This document shows positions 56,950-64,000 of a stretch of DNA of 64,000 bases, one piece after another. Source of the DNA: SP197 sp965242595 (GTDB lineage Bacteria; Pseudomonadota; Alphaproteobacteria; SP197); contig OZ251464.1 of the NCBI GenBank assembly GCA_965242595.1, positions 2,108,001-2,172,000 on the forward strand, in the 5' to 3' direction. Position numbers and translations under genes: made by a program. Position 1 is the first letter of the stretch, and each line of letters starts with the position of its first letter. The notes below the pieces were generated by a model that saw only the letters and a program-made list of their open reading frames with translations, made no database searches and was not told the origin of the DNA.

Positions 56950-58851
56950 ATGGAACGCCGTAGCCTGGGGGCCGCCTTGGAGAACCCGATCGCCCCACCC
57001 GAAGACGCCGACCGCTGGCCGGCCTGGCGGCAGGGCCTGCACCGCTGGCGGGCGCGCATGAACCGGGAGCTGGGCGCAGCGCCCCCCGACCCCGCCCAGA
57101 GCTGGACCGAGACCTGTGTCACCGGCCACAAGCTCCTGCTTTGGGACGAGCGCTTCTTCGACCGCGCCCGCCAGCGCTGGCGGGTGGAGGCCTATGTCGA
57201 TGCCTTCACGGCCCGTTTCGGCCCCATGGATGCCGCCATCCTCTGGCACGCCTATCCCAATCTGGGCTTCGACCGGCGCAATCAGTTCGATTTCTACCGC
57301 CGCATGCCGGGCGGCCTGGCTGGCCTGGCCGAGGCGGTGGGCCGCCTGCACGAGTGCGGCGTGCGCGTTTTCCTGGATTTCAACCCCTGGGACCGGGCGA
57401 CGCGCCCGGAACCGCAGCACGAAGCCATCGCCGAACTGGTGGCGGCGCTGGACGCCGACGGCCTTTATCTCGACACCCTGGCGGAAGGCAGGAGCGACCT
57501 CCACGCGGCGCTGGAGAAAGCCAGGGCAGGCTTGGTGCTGCAAGCGCAAGCGCCACCGCCCCTGCGGCGCCTGGACGAGACCGCCATGAGCTGGACCGAG
57601 CTGTGGCCGGACACGGAGGCGCCGGGCGTGCTGCCCCAGCTGTGGCTGCGGCGGCGCCACATGACCCATGTCGTCCGCCGCTGGGCCACCGACCGGCGCG
57701 CCAGCCTGCAACTGGCCTGGATGAACGGTGCCGGCGCGGTGGTGTGGGAAAATCTGTTCGGATCGTGGAACGGCTGGTGCCAGCGCGACGCCTGCTGGTT
57801 GCGGCTGATCGGCGCGGTGCGCCGCCACCATGCGCGCCATTTCACCCATGGCGAATGGCTGCCGCTGGCGGCGCGGCCCGCCGACGGCGTCTTCGCCTCG
57901 CGCTGGCTGTGGCAAGGCAGGGCGCTGTGGACGCTGGTGAACCGGCGCGACGCCTGGCGGCGTTCCGTGGCGCTGACGGTCGCGGCGGGCCGCGCCGCCA
58001 GCCTGCTGGAAGGGCGGGAGCTGGAGGTCCGGGACGGACGCGCCATGCTCGATCTGGCGCCGCAGGGCATGGCGGCCGTGCTGGAAGGCGAGGCCTGCCC
58101 CCGCTTTCTGTCCGGCCAGCGGGAGGCGTGGCAGGCGCTGATGCACGCCGCCGGCCGGACGCCGGCGCGGACCGTGGCCGCCGCCCCGCTGCCCGCCGCC
58201 AGGGCCGGATCGGCGCCCCAGGGCATGGCGGCGGTGGCCGGCGGCGCCCCGGCGCGGCGCGTGATCTGGCGGCGGCGGGAATGCGGCCTTTACGCATCGG
58301 AACGGGCGCCGGATTGCACGGACAACGCGCTGCCGGGCCTGCACGCCACGGTCCAGGCCAGCGTGACCGAGCGGCTGGCGCCCTTCGCCATCGACCGGCG
58401 GGCGGTCTCCAACGGCGATTTCGCCCGCTTTCTGGCGGCCAGCGGCTGGCGCCCGCGCCACGCCACGGCGTTTCTGGAGCACTGGCCGGACGGCCGCCCG
58501 CCGCCGGGCGAAGAACGGCAGCCGGCGGTCTGGGTCGATCTCGACGATGCCCGCGCCTATGCCGCCTGGCTGGGCCGGCGTCTGCCGCGGGAGGGCGAAT
58601 GGCAGCGGGCGGCGGAGCTGGGGCTGCTGGAAGCCTCCCCGGTCTGGAACTGGACCGAACCGGTGCGGAGCGACGGAGCGACCCGCTTCTGCATCCTGAA
58701 GGGTGGCTGCGATTTCGTCGCCGCCGGCGCGCCCTGGTATGCGGATGGCGGGCCGAAAGAGCCGGCCTTCGCCGCCCGCTATCTGCTGTTGTGGCCCGGC
58801 CTCGACCGCTGCGGCACCATCGGCTTCAGAACCGCGCTCGATCTGGGCTGA
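56950..58851 (+). CDS. Two-domain protein: TIM-barrel glycosidase-like domain fused to formylglycine-generating-enzyme-like (SUMF1/EgtB) domain
   Basis: 633 residues. The N-terminal about 390 residues look like a glycoside-hydrolase-type barrel (LLLWDERFF, LWHAYPNLGFDRRNQFDFY, GVRVFLDFNPWDR, DGLYLDTL, VWENLFGSWNGW), with catalytic residues not assignable. The C-terminal about 190 residues match the FGE-sulfatase fold: FAIDRRAVSNGDFARFLAASGW, PAVWVDLDDARAYAAWLGRRLPREGEWQRAA, WNWTEPV, and a terminal CGTIGFRTAL. The cysteine pair of true FGE is not clearly present. Domain fusion is seen directly; joint function is inference. Confidence 0.75.
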   Translation: MERRSLGAALENPIAPPEDADRWPAWRQGLHRWRARMNRELGAAPPDPAQSWTETCVTGHKLLLWDERFFDRARQRWRVEAYVDAFTARFGPMDAAILWHAYPNLGFDRRNQFDFYRRMPGGLAGLAEAVGRLHECGVRVFLDFNPWDRATRPEPQHEAIAELVAALDADGLYLDTLAEGRSDLHAALEKARAGLVLQAQAPPPLRRLDETAMSWTELWPDTEAPGVLPQLWLRRRHMTHVVRRWATDRRASLQLAWMNGAGAVVWENLFGSWNGWCQRDACWLRLIGAVRRHHARHFTHGEWLPLAARPADGVFASRWLWQGRALWTLVNRRDAWRRSVALTVAAGRAASLLEGRELEVRDGRAMLDLAPQGMAAVLEGEACPRFLSGQREAWQALMHAAGRTPARTVAAAPLPAARAGSAPQGMAAVAGGAPARRVIWRRRECGLYASERAPDCTDNALPGLHATVQASVTERLAPFAIDRRAVSNGDFARFLAASGWRPRHATAFLEHWPDGRPPPGEERQPAVWVDLDDARAYAAWLGRRLPREGEWQRAAELGLLEASPVWNWTEPVRSDGATRFCILKGGCDFVAAGAPWYADGGPKEPAFAARYLLLWPGLDRCGTIGFRTALDLG

Positions 58852-58869
58852 GGCCCCGGCCCTGCCGGC

Positions 58870-59718
58870 TCAGCCGCCATGGGCGGCGGCGTGGTCGGCC
58901 ACCAGGTCGGCGATCATGGTCCCCAGCTCGCCTTCCAGATCGTGCCCCATGCCGGCGATCTCCACCAGCTCCGCCCCGGGGATGCGCCTGGCGGTGTCGC
59001 GGCCATGCTCGATCGGCAGCAGGGGATCGTCGCGCCCGTGGATCACCAGGGTGGGGGCCGAGATCGTCTCCAGCAGCCCGGCGCGCGAGCCGCTGGCCAG
59101 GATGGCGGCATATTGCCGCTTTGTGCCCTGCGGCGACCAGCAGCGGTCGAAGGCGCGCCCGATCAGCTCGGCCCGGCGCTTCTCGTCGAAGGGAAAGCCG
59201 GGGCTGCCCCAGGCGCGGTCGCATTGCAGCGTGAAGGCGATCGCCTGCGCCCGTCCGCCGCCTGGCGGTTCCGCCAGCAGCAGCTGCCGCAGATGGGGCG
59301 CGGCGCGGGGCAGGTCCGGCGCGCCCGACGACGACATGATCGAGGCCAGCGTCAGCGTGCGCCGCGGCCAGCGCGCCGCCACGATCTGCGCCACCATGCC
59401 GCCCATGGAGATGCCCAGCACATGGGCCCGCGCGATGCCCAGGGCGTCGAGCACGCCGACATGGTCGCGGGCGATGTCGTCCAGGCGGTAGGGCGCCTCG
59501 CCCTCCCCGCCGGCGTCGGCGAATGTCTGTGACAGGCCGGCATCGCGGTTGTCGGGTGTGATCGCGAAAAAGCCGCGTTCCGCCAGCCGCGCCAGCAGCG
59601 ATGGCGGCCAGTGGACGATCTGGCTGCCCAGGCCGCGCAGCAGCAGCAGCGGGCGGGCCGCGGGATCGCCGTGCGTTTCGACATGGATGGCGACACCGTT
59701 GGCATTGACGCGGGGCAT
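58870..59718 (-). CDS. Alpha/beta-fold hydrolase
   Basis: 282 residues. Oxyanion loop LRGLGSQIVHW; DNRDAGLS; nucleophile elbow GISMGGMVAQ (Ser in GxSxG); acid in IHGRDDPLLP; His in AGMGHDLEG. The complete catalytic triad is present. ATG 59718 (PRVNANGVAIHVETHG) is the standard start; a start at 59781 would overlap the divergent GST gene. Substrate unknown. Confidence 0.9.
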   Translation of the reverse strand: MPRVNANGVAIHVETHGDPAARPLLLLRGLGSQIVHWPPSLLARLAERGFFAITPDNRDAGLSQTFADAGGEGEAPYRLDDIARDHVGVLDALGIARAHVLGISMGGMVAQIVAARWPRRTLTLASIMSSSGAPDLPRAAPHLRQLLLAEPPGGGRAQAIAFTLQCDRAWGSPGFPFDEKRRAELIGRAFDRCWSPQGTKRQYAAILASGSRAGLLETISAPTLVIHGRDDPLLPIEHGRDTARRIPGAELVEIAGMGHDLEGELGTMIADLVADHAAAHGG

Positions 59719-59779
59719 GGCAGGCGCGATCCTGGCTGCGACCGGCGCAGCCGCCGGTGCCAACCGGAGACCTGCCGTC

Positions 59780-60415
59780 ATGTATCGCCTCTACGGCAAA
59801 CCCTACACGATGTCGATGGTGCCGGAAGGCACGCTGGACGAGATCGGCGCCGATTACGACCTGATCGAGCTGCCGGACGGGCGTTCCACCGACCCCGATT
59901 ATCTGAAGCTGCGCCCCGACGGGCTGGTTCCCACCCTGGTCGATGGCGACCTGGTCGTGATCGAAGGCTCGGCCATCGCCATGCATCTGGCCGACCGCCA
60001 TCCCCAGGCCGGCCTGGCGCCGCCGCCGGGCAGCCCGGCCCGCGCGGCGTGGTATCAATGGATGCTGTATCTGAACTCCATGGTGCATCCCGCCATCGCC
60101 AACGAATATCACGCCGCCTGGTACACCGACGAGGAGAGCGGCGTGGAAGGCGTGCGCCGCCGGGCGGGCCGCAATCTGGAACAGCTGTGGGCCGGCATCG
60201 ACGGCCTTGTCGCCGGGCGGGCCTGGCTGGCCGGGGAGGCCTTCAGCACGGCCGATATCCTGTTTCTGGCCGAGGCCTATATGCCTGTCGATTATGCCGC
60301 CATGCTCGCCCGCCACCCCCATGTGGCGGCCCTGGTGGCGCGCATCCAGGCGCGGCCGAAGATGGCGGCGCTGCTGGAACGCCACGGCATCGAGGCGCTG
60401 GACCTTTCCGGCTGA
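59780..60415 (+). CDS. Glutathione S-transferase family protein
   Basis: 211 residues. Thioredoxin-like N-domain with MYRLYGKPYTMSM, the cis-Pro GLVPTLVDGDLVVIEGSAIAMHLAD (the E-S glutathione contact); helical C-domain with WLAGEAFSTADILFLAEAY, the conserved N-capping box. ATG 59780 has CGGAGA upstream. Divergent from the hydrolase. Confidence 0.9.
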   Translation: MYRLYGKPYTMSMVPEGTLDEIGADYDLIELPDGRSTDPDYLKLRPDGLVPTLVDGDLVVIEGSAIAMHLADRHPQAGLAPPPGSPARAAWYQWMLYLNSMVHPAIANEYHAAWYTDEESGVEGVRRRAGRNLEQLWAGIDGLVAGRAWLAGEAFSTADILFLAEAYMPVDYAAMLARHPHVAALVARIQARPKMAALLERHGIEALDLSG

Positions 60416-60532
60416 CGCCGCCCCGGCCCCGGGACGAGGGCCAACTTTTCGCTTGCCAGCGGGCGCAATTGAGTCACCATGCAGGCGCGTGGGACGCATG
60501 GTGCCTGCGCGGCCGATGGAGTTTGCAGCCGA

Positions 60533-61087
60533 ATGTCCGACCAGCACCAACCGGGCTCGCCCGGCCACCCCACCCCCGACGAGCGCACCCACGTGACGGC
60601 CACCGTCAAGTGGTTCAACACCACCAAGGGTTTCGGGTTCGTGCAGATCACGCCCGACGAACCCGATGTCTTCGTCCATGTCTCGGCGCTGAACCAGGCC
60701 GGCATCCACCAGGGCCTGCCCAACGGGGCCACGGTGGAATGCGACATCGCCAGGGCCGAGCGTGGCTTTCAGGTCTCCCGCATCCACCGCGTCGATATTT
60801 CCACCGCCGAACAGCCATCCTTCGGCGGCGGCCATCGCGGCGCGCCACGCCCGCCCCGCGATCAGCCCACCGGCGAGGAGCATGGCAGCGACGGCGAGGT
60901 GAAGTTCTTCGACAGCAACAAGGGCTTCGGCTTCATCGTGCCCGACGGTGGCGGACGCGACATTTTCCTGCCCGGGCGCGTGCTCTCGAAGACCTCCATC
61001 GTCCGCCTGGAGTCCGGCCAGCGCGTGCGCGTGCGCTGGCGCGAGGGCGACCGGGGGCCGCTGGCGGTGTGGGTGGATCTGGCCTGA
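60533..61087 (+). CDS. Double cold-shock-domain protein
   Basis: 184 residues with two CSDs, the arrangement of many alphaproteobacterial Csp proteins. CSD1: TVKWFNTTKGFGFVQ (RNP1) and DVFVHVSAL (RNP2). CSD2: EVKFFDSNKGFGFIV (RNP1) and DIFLPGRVL, where the usual F-V-H of RNP2 is lost. Probable RNA chaperone. ATG 60533 chosen because homology starts there; the open frame begins at 60479. Confidence 0.92.
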   Translation: MSDQHQPGSPGHPTPDERTHVTATVKWFNTTKGFGFVQITPDEPDVFVHVSALNQAGIHQGLPNGATVECDIARAERGFQVSRIHRVDISTAEQPSFGGGHRGAPRPPRDQPTGEEHGSDGEVKFFDSNKGFGFIVPDGGGRDIFLPGRVLSKTSIVRLESGQRVRVRWREGDRGPLAVWVDLA

Positions 61088-61130
61088 CGGCGGCCGCGCC
61101 GGCGCATTAGGCGGCGGCGGCAAAGGCGGC

Positions 61131-61136
61131 TATACT
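61131..61136 (+). promoter_or_regulatory. Putative -10 element for the substrate-binding protein gene
   Basis: TATACT, near consensus, preceded by GGC; no good -35 is present. It would give a leader of about 75 bases before ATG 61217. Confidence 0.35.
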
Positions 61137-61216
61137 GGCTGTGGGCGCTGCCCTCCACCCCACGCTTCGAAGGATGGGGGAAGCCGCCCGAGGCTAGCGA
61201 CAGGGAGACACGAACC

Positions 61217-62344
61217 ATGCACACCCTCAGATATCCCAATGTGGAGAAGCTGCAGAACCGGCTGATCCACGGCCGCATCGACCGGCGGCAGTTCATGCAG
61301 GCCAGCGCGGCTGCCGGCCTGGTGCCGGTGGCCACCGCCATGGCGCCCGCTTCCGCGCGCGCCGCCGCCGAAGACCTCACCTATTTCACCTGGTCGGGCT
61401 ACGAGGTGACGGACCTCTTCCAGCCCTATGTCGACAAATATGGCGGCGAGCCTTCCTGGTCGGTGTTCGCTTCGGCCGAGGATGGCCTGCAGAAGATCCG
61501 CGCCGGCTTCAATCCGGATATCTCCCATCCCTGTGTCGATGGCGTGCCGCGCTGGGTGGAGGCGGGCGTGATCCAGCCGCTGGACACCGGGCGCATCGCC
61601 GCCTGGGACGACATGTTCCCCTCGCTCCACACCATGACCGGGGCGGTGGTGGATGGCGACGTCTATATGGCCATCACCGATTTCGGCTTGTCGTCGATCA
61701 TCTACCGCACCGACATCTACGAGGGCGAGGAAAGCTGGGAGATGCTGTTCGACGAACGCTATGCGGGGCGCATCTGCCCGCGCGGCGGCGACGCCATCCC
61801 CATCTATATCGCCCTCAAGATTCTGGGCTACGACCCCATGGGCCCGACCAGCGAGCAGATCGCCGAGGCGGCCGACATGGTGCGCAAACAGCGCCCCCTG
61901 GCCCGCTTCTACTGGGAAAGCCAGACCGACATGGAACAGGCCATCGCCTCGGGCGAATGCGTGGTCGGCTATGCCTGGAACGAGGCCCTGGTGAACCTCA
62001 CCGACCAAGGCGTGCCGGTGGCCTTCGCCGCGCCCAAGGAAGGCGCCTTCGGCTGGGCCTGCGGCCTGGTGCTGGGCGCCAATTCGGCGGCCGATGCCCA
62101 GATGGCCTATGATTTCATCGATGCCTGGCTGGCCCCGGAATCGGGCAAGTTCCTGATCGAGGCCTATGGCTATGGCCATGGCAACCAGAAATCGTTCGAT
62201 CTGGTGGATCCGGCCACGCTCACCGCGCTGGGCTATGACGACCCGGTGGCGCTGATGAACGGCACCAGCTTCTGGGTGCCGCTGACGCCGCAGATCGAAG
62301 AAGAGATGATGCGGACCTGGGACGAGGTCCAGATGGGCCTGTAG
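61217..62344 (+). CDS. Periplasmic substrate-binding protein, spermidine/putrescine (PotD)-like, probable Tat export
   Basis: 375 residues. The N-terminus IDRRQFMQASAAAGLVPVA with an AxA cleavage site at ASARA fits a twin-arginine signal. The mature part has TYFTWSGYEVTDLFQPY, then repeated type-I binding-protein folds with DVYMAITDFGLSSIIYRTD and GECVVGYAWNEAL, as in PotD-type proteins. GGGAG precedes the ATG. No permease or ATPase gene follows; the next 700 bases are a decayed gene on the other strand. Confidence 0.9.
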   Translation: MHTLRYPNVEKLQNRLIHGRIDRRQFMQASAAAGLVPVATAMAPASARAAAEDLTYFTWSGYEVTDLFQPYVDKYGGEPSWSVFASAEDGLQKIRAGFNPDISHPCVDGVPRWVEAGVIQPLDTGRIAAWDDMFPSLHTMTGAVVDGDVYMAITDFGLSSIIYRTDIYEGEESWEMLFDERYAGRICPRGGDAIPIYIALKILGYDPMGPTSEQIAEAADMVRKQRPLARFYWESQTDMEQAIASGECVVGYAWNEALVNLTDQGVPVAFAAPKEGAFGWACGLVLGANSAADAQMAYDFIDAWLAPESGKFLIEAYGYGHGNQKSFDLVDPATLTALGYDDPVALMNGTSFWVPLTPQIEEEMMRTWDEVQMGL

Positions 62345-62416
62345 CTCGGGGACGCGAGGGGGCGCGGGGCCGGCCGGCTTCGCGCCCCTGTCTTCGTTGT
62401 CTTTGCCCGCCGCGCG

Positions 62417-63057
62417 TCCTGTTCCACCGCCAGGCGCTCGATCGGCGTACAGGCTTCGGCGATGCCGAAATATGCCGGCCCGAACACCGGCACCTTTTCG
62501 GCCAGTTCGAAGGCAACCGAATCGGGGCCCACCGAAACCGGATCGCCGTCGCGCACCAGGCTGCCGCCGCCCAGCCCGATGGCCAGCACATCGGGCATGC
62601 GGAAATTGGTGCGCACGCCGCCCACATTCACGGCCAGAGCCGATTCCCGCAGAAAGCCCCGCGCCAGCACGCCCACATCCGTGGCGATGCCACCGATATC
62701 GATCGCCACCGCATCCTGGCACCGGGACAGGAAGGCCGCGCCGCGCATGCTGTTGGTGGGGCCGGAGGCGAAGGTCGGCACGGGATAACGCTCGGCATGG
62801 GCGGCGCTCATCGAGGTGCCGTCGTTCTGGCTGAGACAGAAGGGCGCCGCGATGCCCAGCGCGGCCAGCGCCCGGCGGAAGGCGGCGACCACCCCGGTGG
62901 CAAGGGCCGCCAGCGCCGCATTCATGATCGCCGCGTTCTCGCGCTCGACCAGGCCGACGCGGGGCTGGAAAGCGTGACGCACGCGCCCGGATGGCAGGCG
63001 CGCGGGATCTCGCCCGCCCGCCTCTCCTGGGCGTCGTTCAGCAGGGCGAAGAGCGGG
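62417..63057 (-). pseudogene. Hydantoinase/oxoprolinase (HyuA-type) remnant, truncated and frameshifted
   Basis: Two minus-strand frames together give HyuA-type sequence. From 63056 LFALLNDAQERRAGEI ... HPGACVTLS; then after a one-base shift near 62965 the next frame reads RVGLVERENAAIMNAALA, APFCLSQNDGTSMSA, FASGPTNSMRGAAFL, VAIDIGGIATDVGVL and RTNFRMPDVLAIGLGGGSL, ending near ACTPIERLAVE. The N-terminal third and the C-terminus are missing. The homology starts directly after the Rieske stop, suggesting a deletion joint. Confidence 0.8.
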
Positions 63058-64000
63058 CTAGCCCTTGCCCATGGCCCGCAGCCATTTGCGCTGGAAGTCG
63101 TGGACGGCGTGCTCGCTGATCTCGCTGCGGTCGGCATCGACCACGAAGCGGCCCTGGCGATAGCCCAGGCTGTGCAGGCCCTTCTGCACGCTTTCGCACA
63201 GCGGGATGTCCTCCAGCCTCACCTCGTGCACGAAATCGATCACCTCGCGTTCCTGCGCGCTCGGCTCCTCCCGGGGGAAATACCACTCGCAGCGCTGCAA
63301 GGTGTTCTCCGGCGCGATGGCGTCGTGGTGGAACACCGTCAGATTGCCGCCGGGATAGGCCTCGATCACCCAATTGGGCCACAGCAGCCAGCTGGCGAAA
63401 CGCTCCGGCTGGCCGGCGCCGGCGGTGGTGGTGGCATAGGCGACATCCTTGCCGCTGCTGTAATGGCTGTGATGGTGTTCGAAGGTGCGGATGCGGTAGC
63501 TGGCCCAATCCAGCGCTTCCTCGATCAGGCTGCGGTGGCGGTTGGGGCAGTGGAAGCATTCGTCGTAGTTCTCGACCGAGTTCTTCCAGTTGGCCTTGAG
63601 CGCATATTGGCTGCGGTCGGCGCATTTCAGCTCTGCCGCGCGGGGCGAAAAGGCGGCGATCTCTTCCCTCAGCGCCGCGCTCACCCGTTCGAAGGGCGGC
63701 GCCCGCCCATCCAGATTGACGAACAGGAAGCCCAGCATCTCGCCCAACCGCACGCTTTCCAGGCCATAGCGGGCGGGGTCGAAATGCGCCATGCGCTCGC
63801 TGCCCCTGGCGGTCCGCAGGGCGCCGGAACGCTCATAGGTCCAGTTGTGGTAGGGGCAGGCGATCACCGGCCCCAGCCGGCCTTCGCCCTCCAGCAGACG
63901 ATGGGCGCGGTGCTGGCAGACATTGAAAAAGGCCCGGAGTTCGCCATCGCTGTCGCGCAGCACCAGCACGCTCTGGTCCAGGATGTCGCGCACGATATAG
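63058..64000 (-). CDS. Rieske non-heme iron oxygenase alpha subunit (5' end beyond window)
   Basis: At least 313 residues; the N-terminus is outside the right edge. Rieske motif CQHRAHRLLEG ... CPYHNW; catalytic iron region ALKANWKNSVENYDECFHCPNRH with the paired His; C-terminal domain with LLWPNWVIEAYPGGNL and a late GLHSLGYRQGRFVVD. The reading frame is open to base 64000 (the GTG at 63993 is internal). Resembles glycine-betaine/carnitine-type monooxygenases (GbcA-like). The hydantoinase remnant follows immediately. Confidence 0.92.
   Translation of the reverse strand, partial: YIVRDILDQSVLVLRDSDGELRAFFNVCQHRAHRLLEGEGRLGPVIACPYHNWTYERSGALRTARGSERMAHFDPARYGLESVRLGEMLGFLFVNLDGRAPPFERVSAALREEIAAFSPRAAELKCADRSQYALKANWKNSVENYDECFHCPNRHRSLIEEALDWASYRIRTFEHHHSHYSSGKDVAYATTTAGAGQPERFASWLLWPNWVIEAYPGGNLTVFHHDAIAPENTLQRCEWYFPREEPSAQEREVIDFVHEVRLEDIPLCESVQKGLHSLGYRQGRFVVDADRSEISEHAVHDFQRKWLRAMGKG

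Overview
The window is very GC-rich chromosomal DNA from an alphaproteobacterium, most likely Rhodospirillales-like. This rests on gene content and order: the sdhE-mfd pair divergent from recG, the long two-lobed dCTP deaminase next to trmFO, the 55-residue L33, DUF502, and an EF-G-like paralogue with a DxPGS G3 motif. No species is assigned.

Bases 1-14,100 (minus strand) hold a nearly complete division and cell wall (dcw) cluster: mraZ-rsmH-ftsL-ftsI-murE-murF-mraY-murD-ftsW-murG-murC-murB-ddl, the last running off the left edge. Most joints are 4-base ATGA stop/start overlaps, so the block should be one translationally coupled operon. It makes UDP-MurNAc-pentapeptide (MurB, C, D, E, F, Ddl), lipid I and II (MraY, MurG) and the septal machine (FtsL, FtsI, FtsW). 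Upstream lie four exactly 10-bp-spaced TGGGN boxes over a promoter, as expected for MraZ autoregulation. The RNase P RNA gene and an AmpD-like amidase follow.

Bases 15,800-32,640 are mixed core and accessory genes: an EF-G-like GTPase without the catalytic His; a repeat-rich, hairpin-rich gap leading to an unusual three-gene cassette (DGQHR/ParB-like protein, triple CxxC zinc-ribbon protein, retroviral-type aspartic protease); a GMC oxidoreductase with a polysaccharide deacetylase; an SDR coupled to a FrnE-like DsbA protein; then mfd, sdhE, recG, DUF502, a VOC protein and a second SDR.

Bases 32,751-40,506 form a defence-type genomic island whose right half is visibly richer in A+T. It carries a helicase-less type ISP-like restriction-modification protein, an ABC-type ATPase paired with a TOPRIM-like DUF3226 protein, an orphan Nif11-type RiPP precursor, a decayed copy of the C-terminal part of the restriction-modification gene, and a TcmP/DUF5131 (three-Cys motif) pair.

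Bases 40,600-64,000 return to metabolic and housekeeping genes: a periplasmic DsbA; a coupled acyl-CoA dehydrogenase/inositol phosphatase/creatininase operon; dcd; trmFO; a squalene/phytoene synthase; NUDIX; MFS; rpmG; tRNA-His; a pentapeptide-repeat protein; a Rieske oxygenase; a 2-hydroxyacid dehydrogenase; nucleoside hydrolase; Fe-ADH; M19 dipeptidase; a glycosidase-like/formylglycine-generating-enzyme-like fusion; an alpha/beta hydrolase; GST; a double cold-shock protein; an ABC substrate-binding protein; a frameshifted hydantoinase remnant; and a second Rieske oxygenase cut by the right edge. Assignments were made by reading motifs; no database search was run.
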